NCBI GenBank assembly: GCA_016219145.1
Contig: JACRCG010000188.1
Location: 1-36,498, forward strand
DNA length: 36,498 nt
From: Deltaproteobacteria bacterium
Lineage (GTDB): Bacteria; Desulfobacterota; Desulfuromonadia; Geobacterales; Pseudopelobacteraceae
Direction of reading: 5' to 3'
Shown here: positions 10,290 to 22,490 of the stretch, in pieces
How positions within the stretch are numbered: the first letter of the stretch is position 1
How the letters are laid out: each line of letters begins with the position of its first letter
Notes under the pieces: model-generated
What the model was told of the DNA's origin: nothing
Database searches by the model: none
Seen by the model: the letters and a program-made list of their open reading frames with translations, nothing else
Made by a program: the position numbers and the translations under genes

Positions 10290-10548
10290 ACAGCGGGACA
10301 CTGTATTTCAGCCGGAGTTCCGTGAAGATTTACGTCACTGGGTGCAGATTGATCGAAAAGTCGCGTTGCGGGCTTTTGATTTGATTGAAGCAATCGTCCG
10401 TGATCCATTTACTGGCATCGGCAAGCCAGAACCGCTCAAATACCTTTCGCCTGGCACTTGGTCGAGACGCCTCACACAAGAACACAGAATTGTCTATCTT
10501 GTTCGTGACGACAGAATCGATTTTCTTCAAGCACGGTATCATTATTGA
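10279..10548 (+). CDS. yoeB: Txe/YoeB-family mRNA interferase toxin
   Basis: FQPEFREDLRHWVQIDRKVALRAFDLIEAI...GKPEPLKYLSPGTWSRRLTQEHRIVYLV...ARYHY; terminal HY and EHRIVYLV typical of YoeB. Start is TTG at 10279 (GAGG upstream) or 10273 (ORF track). Confidence 0.9.
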   Translation: MKSKQRDTVFQPEFREDLRHWVQIDRKVALRAFDLIEAIVRDPFTGIGKPEPLKYLSPGTWSRRLTQEHRIVYLVRDDRIDFLQARYHY

Positions 10549-10630
10549 GTCTTTTTACTGAGACCCCTAAAGACTCCGCCTTGTTTGCTTCTTGTGCTGC
10601 AAAGGCCAGCTGGTAGCTAACACCCACAAC

Positions 10631-10662
10631 AAAAAAAGCCCGGCTTGAGGCCGGGCTTTTTC
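10631..10662. terminator. Bidirectional intrinsic terminator between yoeB and gltD
   Basis: AAAAAAAGCCCGGC-TTGAG-GCCGGGCTTTTT. Confidence 0.9.
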
Positions 10663-10681
10663 TCAGTGTACACAACATTCG

Positions 10682-12163
10682 CTAGGGCAGTTCCGTACTC
10701 CCCATCAGGTAGCGATCGCACTCCCGCGCCGCGCCGCGCCCTTCGTTGAAAGCCCATACCACCAGGCTCTGACCGCGACGGCAGTCACCGGCGGCAAAAA
10801 CTCCCGGGATGCTGGTAGCGTACTTCTCAAAATCGGCTTTGATATTGCTGCGCTGATCCTGCGCCAGGCCCAATGAATCAATCAGCTGCCGCTCCGGTCC
10901 CAGAAAACCCATCGCCAGCAGCACCAGCTGAGCCGGACGCACCTGCTCGGTGCCAGGCACCGGCGTCGGGACAAACTGCCCTTTTTCGTTCTTCTCCCAG
11001 ATGACCTCAACCGTATGAACAGCCTTGACCGCGCCATCCTGATCGCCTTCAAAACGTGTGGCGGTCGTCAGATACACGCGGGGATCATCACCGAATTTCG
11101 CGGCGGCCTCTTCCTGCCCGTAATCCACCTTGTGGGTCTTGGGCCATTCCGGCCAGGGGTTGTCGGCGGCGCGCTGGTCGGGTGATCTGGGCATGATCTC
11201 AAGCTGGCAGACACTCGCGCAACCGTGGCGGATCGAAGTGCCAACGCAGTCTGTGCCGGTGTCACCGCCGCCGATAATGATGACATCCTTCCCTGCGGCA
11301 GAGATGAAATCGTCACTCCCGTTCAGGAGCGACCTGGTATTGGCGGTCAGAAACTCCATCGCGAAATGGATTCCTTTAAGATTACGCCCCTCAATCGGCA
11401 GATCACGAGGCAGGGTCGCGCCGGTCGTTACTACTACGGCATCGAAATCTTTGCGGAGCTTTGCCGTCGGATAATTGCTGCCACCTATCTCGGTATTGCA
11501 GACGAAGGTAATCCCTTCCGCCTCCATCAGCTTGATACGACGGAGAACAACCTGGCGTTTGTCGAGCTTCATATTGGGAATGCCGTACATCAGCAGACCG
11601 CCCGGCAAGTCGGCGCGCTCGAAAACAGTGACGCTGTGCCCGGCTTTGTTGAGCTGGGCGGCGGCGGATAGCCCGGCCGGGCCGGAACCGACTACTGCTA
11701 CTTTCTTGCCGGTGCGGACAGTCGGCGGGGCAGCGCTGACCCAGCCCTGCTCGAAGCCGCGTTCAATAATACTGACCTCGATGTTCTTGATCGTAACGGC
11801 CGGATCGATACTGGCCAGAGTGCAGGAACCTTCGCAGGGGGCCGGGCAGACGCGGCCGGTGAATTCCGGAAAATTGTTGGTTTTGAGCAACCGGTCCAGA
11901 GCCTGACTCCAGAGATTGCGATAGATCAGGTCATTCCACTCCGGTATCAGGTTGTTGATCGGGCAGCCGCTGGCCATGCCGCTGATCAGCACACCGCTGT
12001 GGCAGAACGGCACGCCGCAATCCATGCAGCGGGCCCCCTGAGTGCGCAGATCTTCATCCGGCATATGCAGGTGGAATTCGTTCCAGTCGTTGATACGCTC
12101 CAGTGGCGCCCGGTCAGCCGGCACTTCGCGCTTATATTCCATGAATCCGGTTGGTTTTCCCAT
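10682..12163 (-). CDS. gltD: Glutamate synthase small subunit
   Basis: [31 protein letters not shown] start at 12163; [12 protein letters not shown]...[11 protein letters not shown] cluster motifs; [18 protein letters not shown]. Track extension to 12313 reads through a repeat and is not real coding. Confidence 0.95.
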   Translation of the reverse strand: MGKPTGFMEYKREVPADRAPLERINDWNEFHLHMPDEDLRTQGARCMDCGVPFCHSGVLISGMASGCPINNLIPEWNDLIYRNLWSQALDRLLKTNNFPEFTGRVCPAPCEGSCTLASIDPAVTIKNIEVSIIERGFEQGWVSAAPPTVRTGKKVAVVGSGPAGLSAAAQLNKAGHSVTVFERADLPGGLLMYGIPNMKLDKRQVVLRRIKLMEAEGITFVCNTEIGGSNYPTAKLRKDFDAVVVTTGATLPRDLPIEGRNLKGIHFAMEFLTANTRSLLNGSDDFISAAGKDVIIIGGGDTGTDCVGTSIRHGCASVCQLEIMPRSPDQRAADNPWPEWPKTHKVDYGQEEAAAKFGDDPRVYLTTATRFEGDQDGAVKAVHTVEVIWEKNEKGQFVPTPVPGTEQVRPAQLVLLAMGFLGPERQLIDSLGLAQDQRSNIKADFEKYATSIPGVFAAGDCRRGQSLVVWAFNEGRGAARECDRYLMGSTELP

Positions 12164-12185
12164 GATAGTTTCCCTGTAAATAAGA

Positions 12186-12255
12186 GTTCGTGGTTCGTGG
12201 TTCAAGGTTCGAGGTTCGGTGTTCAACCAGAAACCCTGAACTCTGAACCCTGAAC
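12186..12255. repeat. Ten in-register 7-nt units forming an inverted array between gltB and gltD
   Basis: GTTCGTG GTTCGTG GTTCAAG GTTCGAG GTTCGGT GTTCAAC CAGAAAC CCTGAAC TCTGAAC CCTGAAC. Confidence 0.9.
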
Positions 12256-12260
12256 CGCTT

Positions 12261-15200
12261 TCAATGCCCGACCATATGCGAGTTTTCCTCAAAAGCCGCA
12301 GCCAGGGCATCATCGCCGCTCAAGCCGGCCGCCTTGGCCCTCTCCAGCGCCTGCAATACCCGCTTGTAATCCATCGGCAATACTTTTACAAATCGTGAGC
12401 GGCTGTTTTCCCAGCTGATCAGCAGCATCTTCGCCCTCGAACTCCCGGTGCATTCGGCATGTTTTTCAAGCATCGCCCGGAGAGCATCCGAGTCAGCCTC
12501 GTCAAGCTGCTCCAGACCGACCATCTCGGTATTGCATCGAGCGGCAAAATCACCGTCCTCGTCGTACACGTAGGCGATTCCGCCACTCATTCCGGCAGCG
12601 AAGTTGCGGCCGGTCCGGCCGAGGATTGCCACTGTGCCGCCGGTCATGTACTCGCAACCATGATCGCCAACCCCTTCCACAACAGCGTTGACACCCGAGT
12701 TGCGCACGCAGAAACGCTCGCCGGCCAGGCCGTTGATATAGGCAGTTCCGCTGGTGGCACCATAGAATGCCACATTGCCCACGATGATATTATCCTCGGC
12801 CTTGAAAGTTGATCCCTTGGGCGGATAGACCATGATCGAACCGCCGCTCAGCCCTTTGCCCAGATAGTCATTGGCATCGCCCGACAATTTCATCGTTATG
12901 CCGCGCGGTATGAAGGCCCCGAAACTCTGTCCGGCCGATCCGTTGAAAGTCAGGCTGACCGTGTCGTCCGGCAGACCCGCCGCACCGTGGCTGCGGGTAA
13001 TTTCGTTGCCCAGGATCGTTCCGACAACGCGATCAACATTGGTAATCGGCAGCTCGGCAGAGACCTTTTCGCCCCGTTCGATGGCAGGCCGGCAAAGATC
13101 CAGCAGCCTGGTTATGTCGATAGACTTTTCCAGGCCGTGATCCTGCTGTTCCGTGTTGTAGCGCCCTACATTCAGGCCGACTTTAGGCTGATGAAGGATG
13201 TTGGAGAAGTCGAGACCCTGCGCTTTCCAATGCTCGATGGCCTTATTGGCTTCCAGCACATCACAGCGTCCGACCATTTCATTCAGGGTGCGGAAACCGA
13301 GCATTGCCATGATTTCTCGAAGCTCTTCCGCAACAAAACGCATGAAGTTAACGACATACTCAGGCTTGCCGCTGAAATTCTTGCGCAGTTCCGGATCCTG
13401 GGTCGCCACGCCGGTCGGACAGGTGTTGCTGTGACAGACCCGCATCATGACGCACCCCAGCGTCACCAGCGGCGCGGTGGCAAAACCGAACTCCTCGGCC
13501 CCCAGCAGGGCGGCAATAGCAACGTCCCGGCCGGTTTTGAGCTGACCGTCGGCTTCGATAATGATCCGGCTGCGCAGGTTGTTCAAGAGCAGGGTCTGGT
13601 GCGTCTCGGCCAGGCCGAGCTCCCAGGGGAGGCCGGCATGCTTGATGCTGGAGATCGGAGAAGCTCCGGTGCCGCCGTCATAGCCGCTGATCAGAACAAC
13701 ATCGGCGTGAGCCTTGGCAACCCCGGCCGCAATTGTGCCGACACCGACTTCTGACACCAGTTTGACGCTGATACGGGCCCGGCGGTTGGCGTTTTTCAGA
13801 TCGTGGATCAGTTCAGCCAGATCCTCGATCGAGTAGATGTCGTGGTGCGGCGGCGGCGATACCAGCCCGACCCCCGGTGTGGTGTGGCGGGTCTTGGCAA
13901 TCCAGGGGTAGACCTTGTGACCGGGCAGTTCGCCCCCTTCGCCAGGTTTGGCCCCCTGCGCCATCTTGATCTGCAATTCGCCGGCATTTGTCAGATATTC
14001 ACTGGTAACGCCAAAGCGCCCCGAAGCAACCTGCTTGATGACGCTGTTCTTGGAATCGCCCTGTTCGTTGGTCCAGGTGAAGCGTTCCGGATCCTCGCCC
14101 CCTTCACCGGTATTTGATCTTCCGCCGATGCGGTTCATCGCGATCGCCAGCGCCTCATGCGCCTCCTTGCTGATCGAGCCGTACGACATGGCGCCGGTCT
14201 TGAAGCGCTTCATGATCGATTCAGCCGGTTCAACCTCCTCCAGCGGCACGGAGGGCATGTTGTCCTTGAAGTCCAGCAGACCGCGCAGCGTGTAATGCCG
14301 CTCGCTCTGTTCGTCGATCAGGGTGGAGAAAGCCTTGAACTCCTTGTAATCGCCGGTGCGGGTCGCCTTCTGGAGCGAGGTGATCGTCAGCGGATTGTAC
14401 TGATGCTCTTCGCCGTCCTTGCGCCACTGGTAGACGCCGCCCGGCGCCAGTGCGACTTCGGCGGCAACCCTGACCGGATAGGCCCGGGCATGCCGCTCCA
14501 TCAATTCCCGGGCGATGCCGTCAATATCAGTTCCGCCGATGCGTGACGGAGTCCAGGTGAAATAGCGGTCAATGACACTCTGGTGCAGGCCGAGCGCCTC
14601 GAATATCTGGGCGCCGCGATAACTCTGCACGGTGGAAATCCCCATCTTGGCCATGGTTTTGACCACACCCTTGATAGAGGCTTTGATAAAGTTCTTGACC
14701 GCTTTCTTGTGATCCAGATCAGGAAGCATACCCTGCAAAATCATGTCATCCAGCGTCTCAAAGGCCAGATAGGGATTGATGGCGTTGACGCCGTAGCCGA
14801 GCAGCACCGCAAAGTGGTGTACTTCGCGAGGTTCGCCGGACTCAAGAATCAGCGAGACCCTGGTGCGTGTGCCGCTGCTTACCAGATGGTGGTGCAGCCC
14901 GGAAACCGCCAGCAGGGCCGGGATAGCGGCATGATCCTTATCCACGCCCCGGTCGGAGAGAATCAGGATGTTGCTGCCGGAACTTATTGCGACGTCAGCT
15001 GATGCGAATACCGTTTCCAATCCTCGCTCCATCGCTGCTGCACCACGATTCACCGGGAATAGCAGTGAAAGCGTAGAGGCTTTAAATCCCGGACGTTCAA
15101 TCTGGCGCAGTTTCTCAAGCTCCTGATTACAGAGCAGGGGATGGTCAAGCTTGATCATCCTGGCATTTGCAGCAGTCGGCTCAAGCAGGTTGCCTTCGGA

Positions 15201-16865
15201 GCCGATTAAAGTGGTGGTAGAAGTGACCATCTCTTCGCGAATCGGATCGATCGGCGGATTGGTAACTTGGGCGAAGAGCTGTTTGAAGTAATTGTAAAGC
15301 AGCTGATTCTGATTTGAGAGTACCGCCAGCGGCGTGTCTGTTCCCATGGAGCCCAGCGGCTGGATACCGTCACGGGCCATCGGCCCCAGAACAACCCGCT
15401 GGTCCTCGAATGTATAGCCGAAGGCCTGTTGGCGCTGGACCAGAGTGCTGCGGTCCGGCATATGCACATCGGAAGTGTTTGGCAGATCTTCCAGCCGGAT
15501 ATGGTTCTCCTTCAGCCACTCTGCATACGGGTTGGCGGCAGCCAGTTCCCGCTTGATCTCCTCGTCCGGCACAATCCGTCCCTGCTCGGTATCAACCAGG
15601 AACATCTGTCCCGGCTGAAGGCGTCCCTTGTGCAGGACACGTTCCGGTTCAATGTGCAGGACGCCGGCCTCTGAGGCCATGATGACCAGATCATCGCTGG
15701 TTATATAATAGCGGGAAGGGCGCAGTCCGTTTCGATCCAGCACCGCGCCGATACTTCTGCCGTCGGTAAAGGCAATTGCAGCAGGGCCGTCCCAAGGTTC
15801 CATCAGACAAGAGTGATACTCGTAGAAGGATCTCTTCTCGTCACTTATGTCCGTTCGATTTTCCCATGGTTCCGGCACCATCATCATGACAGCGTGCGGC
15901 AAAGACAGGCCACTCATAACCATCAGTTCAAGACAATTGTCAAACATGGCAGAGTCCGAGCCCCTGGTATTGATAATCGGCAGAACCTTTTTCATGTCAT
16001 CACCAAAAAGAGTGCTTGCAAAATGGTTCTGGCGGGCATTCATCCAGTTGACGTTGCCGCGCAGGGTGTTGATCTCGCCGTTATGAGCCAGGTAGTGATA
16101 GGGATGGGCACGATCCCAGCTGGGAAAGGTATTGGTGGAAAATCGTGAGTGTACCAGGGCGATGGCGCTCTCCATGGCCGGGTCGCGCAGCTCGGGATAA
16201 TACTGGTCAACCTGCACCGGCATCAGCATGCCTTTGTATATAATGGTACGGGTAGATATGCTGCAGACGTACCATTGGTCATCAACTCCGGCGCGCCGGA
16301 TTTCATTGGTCGCCCTCTGATTGATGACATACAGCTTGCGGTTGAAAGCATTCTCATCGATGCAGTCGATCGGGCGCTTGAAGAACATCTGCCGCACCAT
16401 CGGCTCCCCTTCCCAGGCGGTATTCCCCAGAGAAGAGTTGTCGGTCGGGACGTTGCGCCAGCCAAGCAGCTCAACTCCCTCTTCGACCAGGATTTTTTCC
16501 AGAATATGGCGGGCAGCGTTACGCTCGGTTGCTTTCTGAGAGGTAAACACCATCCCTACGCCGTAATGAAACGGTTCTGGCAGATAAATGCCAAGCGGCA
16601 CACAGACTGCGCGGAGAAAACTATCCGGCATCTGCATCAGGATACCGGCTCCATCACCGGTATTAGGTTCACATCCGCAGGCGCCGCGATGATCAAGATT
16701 GGTCAGCACGGTCAACGCCTGGCGGACAATTTCGTGCGACTTTTTCCCTTTTACGTTCACGACAAACCCTATACCGCAGGCATCGTGCTCAAACTGTGGA
16801 TCGTAAAGTCCCTGTTTTTCGGGCGCTCGGTTGTTTTTCATGTGATTGCCTTTTATCTGTTTCAT
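12261..16865 (-). CDS. gltB: Glutamate synthase large subunit
   Basis: N-terminal [11 protein letters not shown] amidotransferase motif; FMN/Fe-S region [28 protein letters not shown]-terminal domain. Alternative start ATG 16841 has a better ribosome-binding site (AAAGG). Confidence 0.97.
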   Translation of the reverse strand: MKQIKGNHMKNNRAPEKQGLYDPQFEHDACGIGFVVNVKGKKSHEIVRQALTVLTNLDHRGACGCEPNTGDGAGILMQMPDSFLRAVCVPLGIYLPEPFHYGVGMVFTSQKATERNAARHILEKILVEEGVELLGWRNVPTDNSSLGNTAWEGEPMVRQMFFKRPIDCIDENAFNRKLYVINQRATNEIRRAGVDDQWYVCSISTRTIIYKGMLMPVQVDQYYPELRDPAMESAIALVHSRFSTNTFPSWDRAHPYHYLAHNGEINTLRGNVNWMNARQNHFASTLFGDDMKKVLPIINTRGSDSAMFDNCLELMVMSGLSLPHAVMMMVPEPWENRTDISDEKRSFYEYHSCLMEPWDGPAAIAFTDGRSIGAVLDRNGLRPSRYYITSDDLVIMASEAGVLHIEPERVLHKGRLQPGQMFLVDTEQGRIVPDEEIKRELAAANPYAEWLKENHIRLEDLPNTSDVHMPDRSTLVQRQQAFGYTFEDQRVVLGPMARDGIQPLGSMGTDTPLAVLSNQNQLLYNYFKQLFAQVTNPPIDPIREEMVTSTTTLIGSEGNLLEPTAANARMIKLDHPLLCNQELEKLRQIERPGFKASTLSLLFPVNRGAAAMERGLETVFASADVAISSGSNILILSDRGVDKDHAAIPALLAVSGLHHHLVSSGTRTRVSLILESGEPREVHHFAVLLGYGVNAINPYLAFETLDDMILQGMLPDLDHKKAVKNFIKASIKGVVKTMAKMGISTVQSYRGAQIFEALGLHQSVIDRYFTWTPSRIGGTDIDGIARELMERHARAYPVRVAAEVALAPGGVYQWRKDGEEHQYNPLTITSLQKATRTGDYKEFKAFSTLIDEQSERHYTLRGLLDFKDNMPSVPLEEVEPAESIMKRFKTGAMSYGSISKEAHEALAIAMNRIGGRSNTGEGGEDPERFTWTNEQGDSKNSVIKQVASGRFGVTSEYLTNAGELQIKMAQGAKPGEGGELPGHKVYPWIAKTRHTTPGVGLVSPPPHHDIYSIEDLAELIHDLKNANRRARISVKLVSEVGVGTIAAGVAKAHADVVLISGYDGGTGASPISSIKHAGLPWELGLAETHQTLLLNNLRSRIIIEADGQLKTGRDVAIAALLGAEEFGFATAPLVTLGCVMMRVCHSNTCPTGVATQDPELRKNFSGKPEYVVNFMRFVAEELREIMAMLGFRTLNEMVGRCDVLEANKAIEHWKAQGLDFSNILHQPKVGLNVGRYNTEQQDHGLEKSIDITRLLDLCRPAIERGEKVSAELPITNVDRVVGTILGNEITRSHGAAGLPDDTVSLTFNGSAGQSFGAFIPRGITMKLSGDANDYLGKGLSGGSIMVYPPKGSTFKAEDNIIVGNVAFYGATSGTAYINGLAGERFCVRNSGVNAVVEGVGDHGCEYMTGGTVAILGRTGRNFAAGMSGGIAYVYDEDGDFAARCNTEMVGLEQLDEADSDALRAMLEKHAECTGSSRAKMLLISWENSRSRFVKVLPMDYKRVLQALERAKAAGLSGDDALAAAFEENSHMVGH

Positions 16866-16898
16866 TTGATTGTGTTGCCAGCAAGTCCGTATACATAA

Positions 16899-16913
16899 GC
16901 AGAGAACGTGCCA
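16899..16913 (-). promoter_or_regulatory. Near-consensus sigma-54 (-24/-12) promoter for gltBD
   Basis: Minus strand TGGCACG-TTCT-CTGC versus consensus TGGCACG-N4-TTGC (one mismatch), about 35-60 nt before the candidate gltB starts. Confidence 0.75.
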
Positions 16914-17212
16914 TTACTGTTCCAGACACACAATTTGAGTCTAACTCACAAACTATCAAGGTGTTGTCCAGCTCACCTGCACCTGTTCCGTCATGCAGCA
17001 TCTAATCTCTGTGCCGCTCTGTGTTTGTTTTGTACACATCAGAGTAGCCATACTATCAGAGGCCTTTTGCCTCAGGCGCAAAGGCTCACCAAGCCAGATA
17101 ACGCTCTGGATTTACTTTGTTTGCAGCTGATGTAGCAGACATAAATATGCATACTTTTTATGCGTGTTTCGACGATGACTGACTACATTTTATACTTATG
17201 ATCATTTATTAG

Positions 17213-18649
<1,437 letters not shown>

Positions 18650-18673
18650 TTCAGAGCAGCAAGTATACCACAA

Positions 18674-18706
18674 TAAAAAAGCCCGGCATCTTGCCGGGCT
18701 TTTTTA
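18674..18706. terminator. Bidirectional intrinsic terminator between gdhA and the 3-hydroxybutyrate dehydrogenase-like gene
   Basis: AAAAAAGCCCGGCA-TCT-TGCCGGGCTTTTTT. Confidence 0.9.
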
Positions 18707-18727
18707 GCTTCAACCACACATACTGCA

Positions 18728-19519
18728 TTATTGCGCCGTCCAACCTCCATCAATCGGAATAGCCGTTCCGGTAATCTGATCGGCCGCCGGGGAGCAGAGA
18801 AAGATCGCCAGTTGGCCAAGCTGTTCGATCGATACAAACTGCTTTGAAGGCTGTTTCTCGGCCAGCAGATCCCGCCCGCCCGCCTCGATATCAACTCCCA
18901 GCGCCTGAGCCCTGGCGATGATCTGCGGCTCGATCAGTTCCGTTCTGGTCCAGCCGGGGCAGATGGCATTGCTGGTTATACCGGAGCCGGCTGTTTCCAG
19001 CGCCACAACCTTGGTCAGGCCGACCAGACCATGCTTGGCGGAAACGTAGGCGGCCTTGTTTGCAGAAGCAACCAGACCGTGAACCGAGGCGATATTGATG
19101 ATCCGGCCCCAGCCGCTCTGGCGCATATATGGTATGGCATGGTGGATCGTGTAAAAGCTGGAAGAAAGATTGATGGCGATGATGGTTGCCCAGCGCTCGG
19201 GAGGAAACGCCTCAATCGGGGAAGTATGCTGGACTCCGGCGTTATTTACCAGAATATCTATGCCGCCGAAATTTACAGTGCTGGTTTTTACCAGCGCGGC
19301 GATTTCGTCCGGTCTGGTCATGTCGGCGCCGTGGAATCCGGCCCTGATCCCGAATTCGGCTTCGAGCTCAGAACGGACAGCTTCTATTTTAGCCGGGTCG
19401 CCCAGGCCGTTCAGCATGATGTTGCAGCCCTGCCCGGCCAGGGAGCGGGCGATTCCTAGCCCGATGCCGCTGGTTGAGCCGGTTACAAGTGCGGTTTTTC
19501 CTTTTAACATCTCGATCAT
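18728..19519 (-). CDS. Short-chain dehydrogenase, 3-hydroxybutyrate dehydrogenase-like
   Basis: TGSTSGIGLGIA cofactor motif; NNAGVQHTSPIEAFPPERW; YVSAKHGLVGLTKVVALETA; resembles BDH1-type bacterial enzymes. Confidence 0.88.
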   Translation of the reverse strand: MIEMLKGKTALVTGSTSGIGLGIARSLAGQGCNIMLNGLGDPAKIEAVRSELEAEFGIRAGFHGADMTRPDEIAALVKTSTVNFGGIDILVNNAGVQHTSPIEAFPPERWATIIAINLSSSFYTIHHAIPYMRQSGWGRIINIASVHGLVASANKAAYVSAKHGLVGLTKVVALETAGSGITSNAICPGWTRTELIEPQIIARAQALGVDIEAGGRDLLAEKQPSKQFVSIEQLGQLAIFLCSPAADQITGTAIPIDGGWTAQ

Positions 19520-19548
19520 CCTCCACTTACCCCATGCTGTAAAAAGCT

Positions 19549-20733
19549 TTAGATATCACGCTCAACCACCATCGCAATACCCTGCCCGCCGCCGATACAG
19601 AGAGCTGCCAGGCCTCGCCGCAGACCGCTCCGCTCCATCTCGTGCAGCAGCGTCACCAGTATCCGGGCTCCGCTGGCGCCGACCGGATGCCCCAGGGCTA
19701 TGGCGCCCCCATTCACATTAACCTTGCGGCTGTCCAGACGCAGCTCGCGGATTACCGCCAGAGACTGCACTGCAAATGCTTCATTAAGCTCAACCAGATC
19801 GATTTCTTCAAGCTTCAGGCCTGCCTTGGAGACAGCCTTGCGGATCGCCTCAACCGGTCCCATCCCCATGATGCGCGGATCGACTCCGACGGAGCCCCAT
19901 CCGGTGATTCTGGCCAACGGCCGGCAGCCGGCCTTTATAGCTGCTCCCTGCTCCATCAGAAGAACTGCGGCCGCGCCGTCATTGATGCCGGACGAGTTTC
20001 CGGCGGTAACAACGCCATCTTTCTTAAAGGCCGCCCGCAATTTAGCCAGGCTCTCCATGCTGGTGTCGCCGCGCGGGTATTCATCTTCCGTTACTACAAC
20101 TTCTTCACCGCGTTTACCCGGAACCGGCACAGGAACTGTCTCACGACTGAATACTCCCTCTTCAAGCGCCTTGGCTGCCTTCTGCTGTGACTGCAGGGCA
20201 AAGGCGTCGGCCTCCTCGCGGGATATCCGGTACTGATCGGCAATGTTTTCGGCGGTGATCCCCATGTGGATATCGTGAAAGGCGTCTGTCAGGGCATCTT
20301 TGAGAAGGGTGTCCTCCAGGACGCCGTTCCCCATCCGGTAGCCGCTGCGGGCCTTGTCCAGCAGATAGGGCGCCCGGCTCATGCTCTCCATCCCGCCGGC
20401 CACGATCATATCCGCTTCTCCGGCGGCAATTGCCAGTGTAGCAAGTGCAATGCTCTTCAGCCCGGAACCGCACAGCTTGTTAACGGTGTAGGCCGGCACG
20501 TGTTCCGGGATTCCTGCTCTGATTGCGGCCTGACGGGCAGGATTCTGGCCGCAGCCGGCCTGCAGAATCTGTCCCATGATGACCTCTTCGACGCACTCTG
20601 CGGATAGCCCGGCCCGTTGGATAACTTCGTTGATAACCAGTTGGCCCAGCCCGGACGCCGGAACAGAGGCCAGCGAGCCGCCGAAAGAGCCGATCGGAGT
20701 CCGGGCGGCCGATACAATTACAACGTTGCGCAT
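19549..20733 (-). CDS. Acetyl-CoA C-acetyltransferase (thiolase)
   Basis: NKLCGSGLKSIALA active-site Cys, NVNGGAIALGHPVGASGAR, CIGGGQGIA. Confidence 0.95.
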   Translation of the reverse strand: MRNVVIVSAARTPIGSFGGSLASVPASGLGQLVINEVIQRAGLSAECVEEVIMGQILQAGCGQNPARQAAIRAGIPEHVPAYTVNKLCGSGLKSIALATLAIAAGEADMIVAGGMESMSRAPYLLDKARSGYRMGNGVLEDTLLKDALTDAFHDIHMGITAENIADQYRISREEADAFALQSQQKAAKALEEGVFSRETVPVPVPGKRGEEVVVTEDEYPRGDTSMESLAKLRAAFKKDGVVTAGNSSGINDGAAAVLLMEQGAAIKAGCRPLARITGWGSVGVDPRIMGMGPVEAIRKAVSKAGLKLEEIDLVELNEAFAVQSLAVIRELRLDSRKVNVNGGAIALGHPVGASGARILVTLLHEMERSGLRRGLAALCIGGGQGIAMVVERDI

Positions 20734-20783
20734 ACGGAGATCCTCATTTTAAAAGCATCGAGAAATTTCAGAAAAGCATTTGA

Positions 20784-20906
20784 AACACAGAGCAACGGAG
20801 CAACTGAGTAAAATCTGAGAATTGATCTATTAGAAAGCCTCTTTGGAATTCACCTGGTAGTGAACCTCAAGATTTTGATTTCTCTGTTGCTCCGTTGCTC
20901 TGTGTT
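20784..20906. repeat. Inverted repeat, 25-nt arms, in the ctfB-thiolase gap
   Basis: AACACAGAGCAACGGAGCAACTGAG (20784-20808) and CTCTGTTGCTCCGTTGCTCTGTGTT (20882-20906), one mismatch. Confidence 0.9.
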
Positions 20907-20920
20907 ATTCCTGCCTGGTT

Positions 20921-21553
20921 TTACGCCATAATCAGAACAGGCTCAGTGCAGGCCTGAATATCCTCCGGCGTGTAGCCCGGAGCGGTTTCAACCAGACGCA
21001 ATCCCTGCGGGGTGACATCCAGTACGGCCCGGTCGGTTATGATCCGGTTGATTACCCCCTTGCCGGTTAAAGGCAAGGTGCAACTGTTCAGTATCTTGGT
21101 TTCACCATGTTTGTTGCAATGCTCCATCAGCACGACAATTTTTTTGGCGCCATGCACCAGGTCCATCGCGCCCCCCATTCCCTTGACCATTTTGCCTGGG
21201 ATGACCCAGTTGGCCAGGTCGCCCGCAGCGGAGGCTTCCATCCCCCCCAGAATTGCCAGGTCAATATGCCCGCCGCGAATCATGGCGAACGATTCGGCGC
21301 TGCTGAAGGTACTGGAACCGGGGATCATGGTGATGGTCTCCTTGCCGGCATTGATCAGATCCGGGTCAAGTTCTTCTTCGGCCGGGTAGGGGCCGATGCC
21401 GAGCAGCCCGTTCTCGGACTGCAGCACCACCGTTTTCCCTGCTGGAATGTAGTTGGCTACCAGGGTCGGCATGCCGATGCCCAGGTTGACATAATATCCG
21501 TCTTCTATTTCACTGGCGGCCCGTTGGGCCATCTCTTCTCTCGTAAGTGCCAT
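20921..21553 (-). CDS. 3-oxoacid CoA-transferase subunit B
   Basis: [33 protein letters not shown] with catalytic Glu (SENG). Confidence 0.93.
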   Translation of the reverse strand: MALTREEMAQRAASEIEDGYYVNLGIGMPTLVANYIPAGKTVVLQSENGLLGIGPYPAEEELDPDLINAGKETITMIPGSSTFSSAESFAMIRGGHIDLAILGGMEASAAGDLANWVIPGKMVKGMGGAMDLVHGAKKIVVLMEHCNKHGETKILNSCTLPLTGKGVINRIITDRAVLDVTPQGLRLVETAPGYTPEDIQACTEPVLIMA

Positions 21554-21566
21554 TGGCTGCTACCTC

Positions 21567-22259
21567 CTATTTCCGCACCGTGCGGCGCTCAATCCGTTTT
21601 TCGTGGCCGGTGCAGGCAATGATGCGCTGCACATAAACGCTGGGTGTATGAATCTGATCCGGGTCAAGTTCGCCGGTTTCCACCAGCTCTTCGACCTCGG
21701 CAATCGTAATCCGCCCGGCGGCGGCCATCATCGGATTGAAATTGCGAGCGGTCTTGCGATAGACCAGATTACCGAAGCGATCACCCTTCCAGGCTTTGAT
21801 AATCGAATAATCCGCTCTCAAACCGCTTTCAAGCAGATATTCCTTGCCGTCAAAGATGCGCGTCTCGCGGCCATCGGCGATCGGGGTGCCAACCCCGGCG
21901 GGGGTGTAGAAAGCCGGAATCCCGGCGCCACCGGCCCTGATCCGCTCCGCCAGGGTTCCTTGCGGCACCAGCTCCACCTCCAGTTCTCCCGCCAGATATT
22001 GGCGCTCGAACTCTTTGTTCTCGCCGACATAAGAGGAAACCATCTTCCTGATCTGCCTGTTCTGGAGCAGGATGCCGAGACCCCACTCGTCCACGCCACA
22101 GTTGTTGGAGATCACGGTCAGATTTTTTACCCCCGACTCGCGGATCCCCTGGATCAGTTTTTCCGGAATCCCGACCAGCCCGAAGCCACCGGCCATGATA
22201 CTGGCACCGTCGCCGATCCCTTCCAGTGCTTCTTGAATGCTTGTACAGACTACTGCCAT
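21567..22259 (-). CDS. 3-oxoacid CoA-transferase subunit A
   Basis: GASIMAGGFGLVGIPEKLIQGIRESGVKNLTVISNNCGVDEWGLG. Track extension to 22331 reads through a repeat; ATG at 22259 preferred. Confidence 0.93.
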   Translation of the reverse strand: MAVVCTSIQEALEGIGDGASIMAGGFGLVGIPEKLIQGIRESGVKNLTVISNNCGVDEWGLGILLQNRQIRKMVSSYVGENKEFERQYLAGELEVELVPQGTLAERIRAGGAGIPAFYTPAGVGTPIADGRETRIFDGKEYLLESGLRADYSIIKAWKGDRFGNLVYRKTARNFNPMMAAAGRITIAEVEELVETGELDPDQIHTPSVYVQRIIACTGHEKRIERRTVRK

Positions 22260-22286
22260 GTTATTGCCTCCAGTTTTTATAAAATA

Positions 22287-22457
22287 GAACGCGGATGACG
22301 CGGATTGAGCGGATTTACACAGATTTAACACAAGAAGAATTTATGGCAATGCCCATTTACACTCGTCTGTTTCCGGTTTTTTATTGTTTTAACAATATGT
22401 GTCAGGGTTAAAGATTAAAATCCGTCTTTATCCGCTCAATCCGCTTCATCCGCGTTC
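22287..22457. repeat. Inverted repeat, 28-nt arms built of GCGGAT-type 9-10-nt units, between livM and the CoA-transferase
   Basis: GAACGCGGATGACGCGGATTGAGCGGAT (22287-22314) and ATCCGCTCAATCCGCTTCATCCGCGTTC (22430-22457), one mismatch. Confidence 0.92.
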
Positions 22458-22490
22458 CATTGCCTTTTATTTTTATCCTTTATCGTATTC

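Noticed and set aside
12186-12255. Possible CRISPR array from the regularly spaced short repeats
   Set aside because: Units are 7 nt with no unique spacers, orientation inverts halfway and no cas genes are present. No CRISPR array was seen anywhere in the window.
12164-12313. Extended N-terminus of GltD in the ORF track ([28 protein letters not shown]...)
   Set aside because: Translates the heptad repeat and the end of gltB; conserved GltD start is at 12163.
12987-13754. 255-aa plus-strand ORF antisense to gltB (also other antisense ORFs at 15813-16148, 16149-16898)
   Set aside because: Lies wholly opposite a strongly supported gltB; composition reflects the antisense of a GC-rich gene and no recognisable motif.
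22260-22331. Extended N-terminus of CoA-transferase A (MLNLCKSAQSASSAFYFIKTGGNN)
   Set aside because: Encoded by one arm of the intergenic inverted repeat; normal start MAVVCTSIQEAL is at 22259.
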